Positions 52,700 through 62,788 of a stretch of 64,000 nucleotides of DNA are shown piece after piece. This stretch comes from Drosophila miranda (lineage: Eukaryota; Arthropoda; Insecta; Diptera; Drosophilidae), in the NCBI RefSeq assembly GCF_003369915.1, contig NC_046677.1, positions 10,788,001 to 10,852,000 of the forward strand. Reading direction: 5' to 3'. The notes under the pieces were generated by a model. The model was not told the DNA's origin, made no database searches, and worked only from the letters and a program-made list of their open reading frames with translations. How positions within the stretch are numbered: position 1 is the first letter of the stretch; each line of letters begins with the position of its first letter. Position numbers and translations under genes: made by a program.

Positions 52700-53655
52700 A
52701 AAAAAACGAGGGGGAACGTTGTGAGTTGCTGCGGCTCTCCTCCCGCAGACGCCGCTAATATTAAACGACACGACAAAGAGTGAAAACAGTCTGAGCGTGA
52801 CATCGGGCGCTGCGTAGCCAGATTCAGCAACGGGATAGATATGGTCATTCTCTATAATTGTGCGTTTTTAGTTTTCTCGAATCTGCAATATTGTGGATGC
52901 AACAGATTTTCGTCCTTTGTGGGGGCGGAAGGGGATGGGGCGATATTTTGATATAAACGTTTTATAGTGAGATCTAACAAGAGTGCGGATACCAAATTTG
53001 GTTGCTCTAGCCTTAATAGTTTCTGAGATTTGTGGATACCCCAGGTTTTCGTCCTTTGCGGGGGCGGAAGGGGGTGTGGCGAAATTTTGACACGAAACGG
53101 TCAAGGTTCGATATCACTGGAGTGTGGATACCAAATTTGGTTGCTCTAGCTCTTATAGGTTCTGAGATCCTTGAAGTCACACTTTGCAATTGGCAAAACC
53201 GACCATGAAACCTGTGTGTTAGAGAGAGACAGAGCGAGAAAGAATGAAATTTTTTTCTTGATTCTGGCTATAATAATTATACGATCTGGTTCAGATTTTA
53301 CACTCTAGAACATATAGCCATTTTCTATGATTCTGCGTTTTCAGTTTTCTTGTGTCTTTGAAATTGTGGATGCCACAGACTTTCGCCCTTTGTGGAGGCG
53401 GAAGTGGGCGGGGCAAAGTTTTGAAATATTCTCGTAAGAGTGACATATCACAGAGGTCCGCATATAAAATGTCAGGTGCTGATAGGTGCGGATAGGGACG
53501 GACAGACGGACGGACGGACAGACAGACAGGGCTCAATCGACTCGGAATATATATACTTTATGGGGTCGGAAAAGATTCCTTCTGGACGTTAAACACATCT
53601 ACTTTTACCACAAATCTAATATACCCCAATACTCATTTTGAGTATTGGGTATAAA
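52700..53655. mobile_element. INE-1/DINE-1-like non-autonomous element, copy 2
   Basis: Homologous to 1313-2444 in the same orientation, from AAAAAACGAGGGGGAACGTT to GAGTATTGGGTATAAAA. It lacks a stretch of about 43 bp near the left end that contains the left TTATACCCGATACT motif in copy 1 (here GCTGCGG joins CTCTCCTCC directly). It also has other deletions and a shorter GGACGGACAGAC array (53497-53525). The right edge abuts the Gpdh-like fragment, so insertion probably truncated that copy. Confidence 0.7.
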
Positions 53656-53860
53656 AAAAAACTGACTTCTATAGCTTCTGTGCCTTTAGCATTTCCTTTT
53701 CTGACTGATCCCTGCGTGACAAAGGCAGTGGACACTCGAGAGTTGCGGCCACCAGAGCAGGACGTTATGAAATCTGACACGTCACAGCTCTCCACAAACG
53801 ATTCCATGTGATAATCGGGATTTCCATTTCCATAAGACTCATTTCCACTCATCAGCATGG
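53656..53860 (-). pseudogene. Intron-less fragment of a Gpdh copy
   Basis: The minus frame reads SFVESCDVSDFITSCSGGRN then SRVSTAFVTQG, aligning with [27 protein letters not shown] of Gpdh1. The Gpdh1 intron that splits the codon after CY (41137-41202) is absent, indicating a processed (retroposed) copy or one from an intron-less paralogue. After VTQG the match continues only in another frame (EKEMLKAQKL against [10 protein letters not shown]), followed by the INE-1-like element. Upstream of SFVESC similarity fades. Only about 55 codons remain, so the fragment cannot be a functional enzyme. It lies 8 kb from Gpdh1 on the same strand. Confidence 0.8.
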
Positions 53861-53979
53861 AATTTGTATTGGTATTGGTGAAATCTACAATGCCACAAGT
53901 TCTCCATGGTTTCTTGGTTCCGCTTCACTTTTAAACACAAATTTTCAAAGAAATATCAACCGAAAAACAGTCGTTGATA

Positions 53980-54359
53980 ATGTCCCGTACCGAGTGGATA
54001 GCGTACTTTCAAATTGTCTTGATTTTTAGCAGTAAGTATTTCTTAATTTACAAAAAAAAGCCTTGCTTAAGAAAATTCCTTTAGCTCTGCTCCACATCGA
54101 TGGTGCTTCGATATTGGACAGTTTAAAGCTTCGCCTGTTTCAAGCTCTCTCAAAGGCTGGCTTCACTGTCAAAGCGGCTTCCATGACGGGCGAGAATCTT
54201 GGCGAGGCAATGAAGAACCTGAGCAATGTGCCCCTTGGCATTGGAATGATGATCAACGCTCTGTTCGCGAGTGGAGCTACGGAAGAGAAGCCCCCAGATG
54301 ATGATCCAGACTGTGAAAAGGGAGGACTACCGTGTAAAGTCATGTCTATTTTTGGCTAA
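53980..54359 (+). CDS. Small secreted protein, two exons, family unknown
   Basis: Exons 53980-54031 and 54085-54359 give 108 residues; the 53-bp intron starts GTAAGTATTT and ends ATTCCTTTAG and the frame is restored (AGC-A|CT-CTG). Signal peptide MSRTEWIAYFQIVLIFSTLL (about 1-25) ends before HIDGA|SIL. The mature part has an amphipathic helix (LDSLKLRLFQALSKAGFTVK), a Gly/Met-rich stretch (LGIGMMINALFASG) and an acidic tail with two cysteines (DPDCEKGGLPCKVMSIFG). It resembles short effector, antimicrobial-like or seminal-fluid peptides only in general form. Splice sites and signal peptide make it credible as a gene. It sits beside the Gpdh fragment. Confidence 0.7.
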
Positions 54360-57300
54360 AATTAATGCTTCATTGAATGTAAAATATCTTAAACGGAGGG
54401 ATTAAGTTGCCCTATATTGAAATGCAAATTATTTGGAAAGAAAGTACTTTGAGGATGTATACAAATTATAAGGGATAATCTGGAATAATAATAAATTATG
54501 TGGAATGGAATGCACCATCTAGTGGTCTGAAAGACATCAAACCGAACCGTGTTCCGCGGGTATTCCAGGCAGAAAAACAACCCAATACCAAACCAAATAA
54601 CCAAAGAAAGGAATTGAAAAAGATACTTGGATATTTCGACTTACAGAAGAAGGGAGGCCCTGGAAAACCTCTTTTTAACGTTTAGTTACACTCCAGTTTT
54701 AGTAACTTGAGCTAACTTAATGGAAAGAGAGTTTAAAAGATGTAAAAATTCACCGATTAGCAGCATCACACCATCGTAAGTTGCAGTTGTTGCTGCTGCA
54801 GGATAGAGCCTGGTCCTGGGCCTGAGCCACACCCCATGCCTATTGCATGCCACACAGAGGAAAGGACATGCATCCCATTCCGCATGGCGTTGACCCATGG
54901 AGGTTAATCATGCAGCGATGTTACGCGCTAATACCTTCATGTGAGCTGGACCACGTGCTGGGCGGCGGGCGTGTTCCTTTACTCCTCTGCCGCTCCTCCT
55001 GCACTCCAATCCTGCCACTTCACTCTCCCGTTGCGTGTCTAACGCTGTTTGCCCACCATTCAGTGAGTGGGTGGGTGAATGGATGGATGGATGGGTGGGT
55101 GGGGAGTGAGGCTGTGCCACGGGGTTGCTCTACTCTAATGCCAGTGCCGTTTCGAGGTTGTCTCCTGGTCGTTGCTGCTGTTGCTGATGCTGCTGCTGCT
55201 GCCACTGTGCACCCGTAAAATTGATTGCGGCGAAAGCTGGAAAGTTGCACGTTATGCTCGTGGCCTGACTTGGTATCTGTTCTCGGTCTGGTTCCGGGTA
55301 CTGCTTTCTGCTGTGTGGCATGGTGTGGTATAGCAGCATAAAGTAGGGAGTGGCATGAACGTAGACGACGTGCCCTGCTCTGCTGCTTGTTTCCATGGCT
55401 GAAATGTGATTTTGTGCAGCAACCAAAGCGAGTTTCTGGGGGCGAAAGCTTCATTCTCTTTGGAAAAACATTTACCCCGTTTTCGTACATGGCTAATGCA
55501 TGGAAATTTTCGCATTAAGGGCGTGGCGAATATCTGTAAAAGCATAAACAATTTATAAGGAAAGTCAGGAATTGAAAAGAAGACCTATTCTGGCTGTAAC
55601 TTAACGCGGAAATACTCCACTGGAATGTAATAATCTTTACACCATTCCGTGTAGTACCTGTAGCTCTCATTCCCTATGTCGGGTGTCATAGATTACAAGG
55701 CATATAAATGTTTTGTGGCGCCTCGGTGGCATCTCACGCTCCACTAGGCGTATGGGAACATTTCTAGCCGCACAAAACTCTCGAAAATTACCATGCGGCC
55801 ATCAATCCCTTGCGGGAGCCCATGCTCCCGGATGGACAAGTGCCACAATTCACATCATCAAGATTGCGTGGAATGCTTGTACTCTCACACACACACACGC
55901 ACACATGGAATATATAGAAACCATAACCCATATCACACTTCGGATAACATATCCATCCTTCACACATCCAATATGCAAGGCCCACCTTTTTGGCCATGGC
56001 TAATTCGCATGTCATGCGATGATGATGACGATGAAGAGCGTTTATTCGTTCGACAATGACGATGATATAGAGAGTGGGTCGGGGAATGAACCTAACCCTT
56101 TTTCCTTTCTCTGTGTGTGTCTGTGCATAGCAATGTGTCTATAAAAAACAATGACGGACATTTGGGGGATTTCTTGGGCATAGAATAATAGTACATCAAC
56201 ACACAATTTTACAGGACAGGCAACGGAGAAATAAAATCATTTACGCAACAACGAGACCGGCCAGACCAGACCCCAAAAATGAAAGGCAAGAAAAGGCGAT
56301 AAGGAAAAGAAAAAAGGTCCTACAGATAAGGGGAATAATGAATGCTCTTTCGGGTCTGGTTTTGGGGACGATATAGAGGAGAATGGAATACAATGGGAGA
56401 GCCAATTCACTTTTATGAATTCATCGATGACCTAAAAAAATAGTGCATGAATAGTCGGGGCCATAATCGATGACTTCAAATACATTAATAATCGATGACA
56501 CTTTAACAAATCTATCGATGACCTAAAAAGTAATCGATTGCATACAAAAAATAGATGAACTGACTTTGAAAAAAATAATCGATGACTTTAAAAAAGTTGC
56601 GAACCACCGCTAAACGATCATGTTCGATCATGTTCGATTAGGAACAGCGTTGAAAAATAGTTTACCGCTTTAAAAAACCAATTAACTAATATTTCCATGC
56701 CTAATTAAAGGGTATACTCCCACAACAGGACTACTTCTACTAGAAGAAGACAACGCTAAGCGGATGTAGCACGCTTATCCTTTTCCCACACGAACATCGA
56801 AACACACCCACACACACATAGAGAGAGCGAGGGAGAGACAGGGGGAAAGAGAGAAGGACAGTTGGCTGGGGCTTTGGTTTTATTCCTATTTTTTTTCCTT
56901 CTGCATTATTATTTTTATTTTATTTAAACCACACAAAATACTTAAGACGATTTTGTGTTCTGTTTTGTGGCCCAAGACGTATTGCCCATGGCCAAAACAG
57001 CAGCAGCAACGGCAACAACGGCAACAAGAAAAGTGTGAAAAGAACAGGAGAAAACAAAATGAATGGTAAAAGTTTTTCCAATCCCAAAAAAAGAGAAAGA
57101 AAGGAACTAAAAAGGGTAATATGCAACATGTCCGAGTGGTCTGTGCGGCTGTCCGACTGTCCCCTGCTCACCCTGTCTCTCCCTTGAGCGGACAGCTGGA
57201 GGCGTTTGCATATGCAAAATACTCGTAAGACTTATTCCTTACCTTTTGCCAAAGACATTCGGCCCGAAGAAGAGGAAGGAGGGAAGAGACAATGAAATGG

Positions 57301-58195
57301 GAAAGAGAGGCGATGATGGGACGTCCTTTGAAGACAGGACAAGATGTTCAGCCACGGTGGGGCATCAATAATAGACACATAGCACATGTCCTTTGTCAAG
57401 GAATACCCTCAAAATATATGACACCCTTGACATCTCCATCTCGACGAACCCCTCCCCGCCCACTCCTTGGACAATCCTTGAATATCCTTCACAGGAATAT
57501 GCGACAGCATACAAATTGAGGATTTTTATTTTCATTTCATTTGTGTGTTTTTTATGATTTACATTTTCCTTTCTTTTTTATGATTTACATTTCGTTTCGG
57601 TGTTTTTTTCCATGCAAAAATATTTTAGGTTCATTTTTTTACGAGTAATTTGGTTGGTTTTTTTTCTGTTCGTTTTTCCTGCTCTGCAAATAGTGTGGCA
57701 GGCACTTAATTGTTTTAATTGCCTCAAATTTTCCGTATTTTTGCCATCTTTTTTCTCAGTTTTTGGTGCCCACTTTTTTGTGGAGTGCTACTTCCATTAA
57801 CAGAATTTACTTTCGGCTTGTTGGGGTTACATTTTGGGCGGACCCTTGTTCTCTTATTTGTTTAGTTTTACGAAAAAATTAGCATAATTTTTGTAGCAAT
57901 TTATGAGGGGATGGGGTTATTTGAAGGTGGGATTGTACTTTTGGCATAGAAGTGGGGTTTTTCGATGGTTCTTACAAGTGGTATACGAGCAACTCTGATT
58001 AAAGAGATGTCTGGGTCTTTCTAGGTTGTAATTTCTCCATATTTTTCCATAGGATCTAGTTTTCTTTATTATTTTTCGTTTCAGTAAGCGTCGTTTGGTT
58101 TATCAAAGCAGGCTTTGCCAAGGCCTTTTGATCGTTAGGAATCTTTGAACACACGACTAATTTCAGTAAAAACCTAACCAAAATTAACCAAAACG
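54360..58195. other. Intergenic DNA before Tom7
   Basis: No supported gene. A 61-codon frame at 54500-54685 has no motif. Contents: CTGTTGCTGATGCTGCTGCT run near 55175-55200, CA run at about 55886-55903, GATGGATGGATGG run near 55080, and a cluster of ATCGATGA sites at 56420-56585. C/T-rich stretches around 57.5-57.8 kb are non-coding. ORFs at 54.7-56.0 kb overlap on both strands and look spurious. Confidence 0.45.
56420..56590. promoter_or_regulatory. Cluster of ATCGATGA motifs
   Basis: ATCGATGAC or close variants occur about six times in 170 bp, at roughly 56422, 56467, 56490, 56512, 56532 and 56577, separated by 20-45 bp of A-rich DNA. The core is half of a DRE (TATCGATA). Regular spacing suggests either a degenerate minisatellite or a clustered binding site. 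Function is inferred only. Confidence 0.4.
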
Positions 58196-58446
58196 ATGAA
58201 CAAATTACCCAAAATACCCGAGATTTCCGAGGACGTGAAGGAGCGTTTGGTGATTGCTCTCGCATATGTCGAACAGACTATCCACTGGGGTTTTGTGCCT
58301 TTGGTGCTATATCTGGGTATGTTTTTGAGTAGAAATAGCTTTATTCTATCTAGCATTAATGGTTTCCCAATGTAATTCTAGGATACCGTAAGGGTGCAGA
58401 GCCAGGCATGCCGCCAATAACCCTGATGAACATGTTAGGCTTCTAG
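58196..58446 (+). CDS. Tom7, small subunit of the mitochondrial outer-membrane translocase
   Basis: Exons 58196-58316 and 58382-58446 give 61 residues; the intron begins GTATGTTTTT and ends GTAATTCTAG, with frame restored (CTG-G|GA-TAC). EDVKERLVIALAYVEQTIHW followed by GFVPLVLYLGYRKGAEPGMP aligns with human TOM7 (RWGFIPLVIYLGFKRGADPGMP), including the single tail-anchor helix and the conserved proline region. Tom7 modulates assembly of the TOM complex and stabilises PINK1 at the outer membrane. Length is usual (55-61). D. melanogaster Tom7 lies elsewhere as I recall, so this may be an extra or relocated copy, though it keeps an intron and so is not a retrocopy. Confidence 0.88.
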
Positions 58447-60913
58447 AAACTGTCTCTAAGCTCAAGATACTTGCATACTATAAACCTTTAATCACATTCT
58501 AACGTAAACACTTGCATGCACTGTTAAACACACTTCAAATTAGGATAAAATGCGCTTCAACCAATTTGGAACGGCATTCAGTTCGTGCAAATAAAAAATG
58601 TAATATTCTTTACTGCAATAAGATCTTCAGGTGTGCCAACGGGGAATCTCTTTATGCTTTTCTTTGTTCAGGTTTTGAGCCAAAGGCATCATCTATGTGT
58701 TCTATAATCAATGAAGTTCTGCACTATATTTGAAGGGTTGTATGTTGAAAAGCAAGCTTACGTTTGACGGAACGTCCTTAGCCACTATCTATGCAAATAT
58801 ACAATCTTTGTTGGAAAGAGTTGTAGCCGATAATCATATTTTAACACCATTCACATCCAATCAAAATTCCTCCCTTCAATGAAATCGCCTTTAAATATTT
58901 ATGTATTTCATATATTTAAATTTATTCAATTTCTCAATATGCATCTGTGTTTCTGCAGCGTGTTTTACATTCATTTCTAGTATTTATGAGGATTCTTTTC
59001 CAACTATTTTTTATTATTTTTCGTTTATTCTATATCTAATTTTTCTCGTTCCATCATTTTACAACATTTCAATGTGCAAAAATCAATTATACAGCGAGCT
59101 TTTTTTTTTGTATCTGTATCTATAAACAAAGCACACACACACATGGCGAACATAAGGGACTTTTGTATATAAATAACTGAAACATCAGATATCCAGAGAG
59201 AGAGACTCGAAACAACAGTGGGAGCAGAAGAGAACAGAAAAATACCGTAAATTTTGGACCCTGCGGCAAAGTTATTTTTTCATTTTCATCATTTCACGAT
59301 TTCTAAACGTTCTTCGCGGGAAATGTAACGTCAAAACGCGGTTGCAAGAAAATACTGATACTGCAGCGGAGGTGGAAAATAAACAAGAAGAAATCGGGAA
59401 AATGTGTGTGGGAGGGAGAATGTATGGAATGCCCCCAATGCTCACAGAAATGGAGTTCAAATAATGATAACGGGCATACCCTTAAATAATGAGTCCCTAA
59501 GAATGGGTGGCATTTTTATACGAATCACAGTAAACCGTATAGGAATCTAGGAATATCATTCGAATACCACATTAAAAAAGATTTTAATTTAAATCAAAGA
59601 AAGATGAATAATCGATAAAAAGATGACAAAATTCAAATATTTCGATGGGTAATACAGTGAAAAAGATACGAAATCTAACGAATAGAAAACTTAAGTTGTT
59701 CGTCCTTTGCAGATCGTTTTCATGTGACACGCATACATTTAAATAATAGGAACTGGGAGAATAGGCCCGGCACGATCAGAGCCTGGATCTGTAAGCGAGC
59801 GGTTTCTATCGTTGGAGCGCGGTATAGAAAATTATTCTTTTTCTTCCATAATCTTTGGTTTAAACGAAATTTTCTAACAATCTATAGGTTTATTTTTTTG
59901 ATTTGGGAGCTTTTAATTGAAATTTTTCTTAGTTTAATTGTACATTTTTCCAGAAATTATATTAAACAAGCACTAATACATGATATTCTATAGTTATAAT
60001 TGTTACACTTATTATACAGAAATTCTAGTTTTAATTATAAATCAGTTAACATTAATAGCATTCCCCTTCAGGGATCGATCCTTCATTCCCTTGACTTCAG
60101 CCAAAAGGCATAACAAAGTATCCATTACTCTTTTTTCAAAGAGTATATGTATTCCAAAGCCAAAACGCGAAAAAGGTAAAAACATTTGCCACAAAGTAGA
60201 AGAAGAAGAAGCTGGAGGTGGAGCAGAAGGAGCTGCGGAGTGAGTAAGAAGGAAACGAATGGTAGGACGAATGGCAGGAATTCCTGGTCCCTGGTCCCTG
60301 GTCCTTTCTGCCAGGTTGAAATAACATGAGAAATTTTTAGAAAACCAACGACAAAACGTCGAATGAAAGATAAATAAAGACCATGTCACACAGAGGGACT
60401 CCAAAAAGAGACCAAAACGATGGCCGAAAAAGATGGAAATAAAATAAAAATATTAGGAATAAAAATGCCAACGGAAAAAGCGTTAGAAATGAAAGCAAAA
60501 GAAAAGCTGAAAATTTTCGCGTAGCTATAAATCAACCTAGAAAATGGTAGGAGAAATGGCAGCTGGAGGCGTGGACATCCGCGCAAATGGATGTTGCAGA
60601 TAGCGGGAGAGGGGGCGTGGCATGTACCTATCGTATATATATGTATGTATATATATTTCTATTACATGGTCCTTGTGGCTCCTCTCGTCCTGTGAAATGT
60701 CACAGCTGCTTGCAACGGAGGAGTCGACGAGTTAGTATAATTTTTTTTGCCACACACAATTTTTCCACCATTTTCTCTTGCATTTCACTTGCCGTTTCCC
60801 TTTTTTTTTTGAGAGTAGAAATATTTTTGCAAGTGACGGGAAAAATTGTTGCCCCCGAAAATCGATTTTGGTTACATTTTTTGATAGGGCGGCATCACAA
60901 CGACTTGAACCCC
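58447..60913. other. Intergenic DNA and probable dsf 3' UTR
   Basis: No gene supported. AT-rich ORFs (58901-59125, 59724-59993) lack motifs. Because dsf runs minus, its 3' UTR should extend leftward from 60914; TTTATT (minus AATAAA) occurs at several places, for example near 60374. A TATATA/GTATGTATATATA run is at 60632-60655. Confidence 0.5.
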
Positions 60914-62788
60914 TCACTTTTCGTGCACCACTTGGGCGGGCTCCATGGTGTACATATCCCGCAGGAGGCGTGCTATAGGGACATTTCCGATCGTTTCCTT
61001 GAAGAACAGTGCCTCGATGGTCGAGGCCCTGATGGTCCTTAGCGAGGGCAGCAGCAGCAGGAGCCGGCCAAAGCGTGTGGCCTGCCGCGAGTAGCGGAGC
61101 CTCACATGATCGGAGAGGATGCACTGGGCCTGATCCTGCAGCATTTCCACGGGCTGCACGTCGCAGAGGCCTGCCGTTTCGGGGGCAAACAGAGCGATGG
61201 CCTTCATGCAACCCACTTCGCTGCCATCGGGGGTGATCTGGCGGAAGCGGCAGAGGATCTCCTGAATGGTTTTCATCTCCGTTTGGGTGGCTTCGTCCTG
61301 CAGGACGCGCTCTTTGATCAAAGGAGACTCCAGTATAGGTGTGAGGTCCAAGGGAATGGTCCATTGAGCGAGATTCAAGAGGAAAAGCTCTTTCCAGGAT
61401 TCCTGAAAGCGAAAAGGAGAATGAAAAAAGGATTTATGAACATTCAAGGAGTGCTTTTACCTGCAGTAGCAGATGCTGATCATTCTTGGAAAGCGTCTGG
61501 AAGGGCATCAGGCACTTGACCCATCGAACGGCCATGAACAGCAGGCGGGCCGTCGTCTCCTGCAGCATTTCCCAGGAGAGCAGACGCGAATCCAGGAGTT
61601 GCTGTGGCAGTGGCGGTGGAAACAGCAGCGTATTATGCTGCACTTGATACTGGATGAGCTCCTGGCACTTGTCGGGGCTCAGGAGCAGTTCCAGGAAGCC
61701 GTTCGAAGCGGCAGCAGAGGCCGCCGATGGGTGGCAAGGACGCAGCCCAATCGTTGGCGGATGCGCAGGATGTGGTGGCGGCGTGGGTGTCGTGGGTGTG
61801 GGAGAACCCGATGTAAAACTAGATAGTTTTTGCTCGCCATTCAGGCTACTGCTCCCCTGATGATGATGGTGATTATTGTGGATGCTGTGCATCAGCAGAG
61901 ACGCATGACTCGGTGGCGTTGTGGCGCCACTCAAACTATGCTGCGATGTCTGTCGTGGGGGATGATGCTGTGGCGAGCCCTGAGAGTCCGTCAGCGTCGG
62001 AGCAGGGGAAATGCTACCCGCACTCAAAGGAGGCGATGCCGATGGCGAGGGTGTCTCCGTCTCCACATTGACACGTGGACTTTCGCTGCCGCCCACGCTC
62101 CTCGAGCCAATGCTGGAGATCGATTGAATCGAGTTGCTGGGCGAGGGCGAGGAGTAGTTGTTGACGGTGGCCCCTTGCAAGGGACCATAGGGGGAGGCGG
62201 CGGCAGCGGTGGTGGTGGAGGAGACAACGGCTGCCACTGCGGTGGCCGTGGCCGCTGTAATCCCCGGCAGTTTGCTGGCCGCCTCCGCAATCAGATTGTG
62301 ATGCAGCAGGTGCGTGGGGAAGCCCGTACCAGAGCTGCCACCATTCTGTGGCACCAGAGAGTGGTGTCCCGGATGATGGAAGGCCGTAGGATGTGGCTGC
62401 TGTTGGTGTGGGGGTGCCCCCACCGCCTGCTGTTGCTGTTGCTGCTGATGGAATCCCTGAGGATTCGTTGGAGGAACTGGTGGGACCGGCGGATGCGTGG
62501 ATATGTGCTGCGTGTAGTTGAAAGATGCCGACACATTCGTCACCAGCGACACGGGCAGGTGTGCCCCGGCGGTGGCATGATGATGATGGTGCAGTCCCGC
62601 CGCTGCTGCAGCCGCCGCTGCCGCGTGATGCGCTGCAGCCGCATGGGCATGGGCATGGTGATGATGATGATGGTGATGATGTGCAGCGGCATGATGGGCA
62701 GCGGCTGCTGCAGCCGCCGCGTGATGATGATGGTGATGCAACTGCGGATGAAGCTTGGGTTTCCGAGGACCACGCTCGTGTTGAACGG
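60914..62788 (-). CDS. dsf: Nuclear receptor Dissatisfaction (dsf), C-terminal two exons (partial)
   Basis: Exons 62788-61461 and 61402-60914, about 605 residues, are joined in frame (LLLQ|ESWKEL). The first begins in mid-codon with VQHERGPRKPKLHPQ, the conserved end of the DNA-binding domain of Tailless/NR2E receptors, so the two zinc fingers lie right of the window. A long hinge has His and Ala runs (HHHHHHAAAAAAAAHHAAAH) and Gln/Ser/Thr-rich stretches. The ligand-binding domain follows from about FLELLLSPDKCQELIQYQ, with RWVKCLMPFQTLSKNDQHLL (signature helix region) and IGNVPIARLLRDMY near helix 12. D. melanogaster dsf is required for sexual behaviour and neural differentiation in both sexes, and the protein acts mainly as a repressor. 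The long unstructured hinge is typical of fly Dsf. The stop TGA is at 60914-60916. Confidence 0.93.

Noticed and set aside
54500-54685. 61-codon plus ORF
   Set aside because: Short, basic, no signal peptide or family; near the orphan gene 3' flank but without splice or polyA support.
54847-55551. Overlapping ORFs on both strands at 54.8-55.5 kb
   Set aside because: Encoded by CTG and GGATG simple repeats, with no conserved domain or splice structure.
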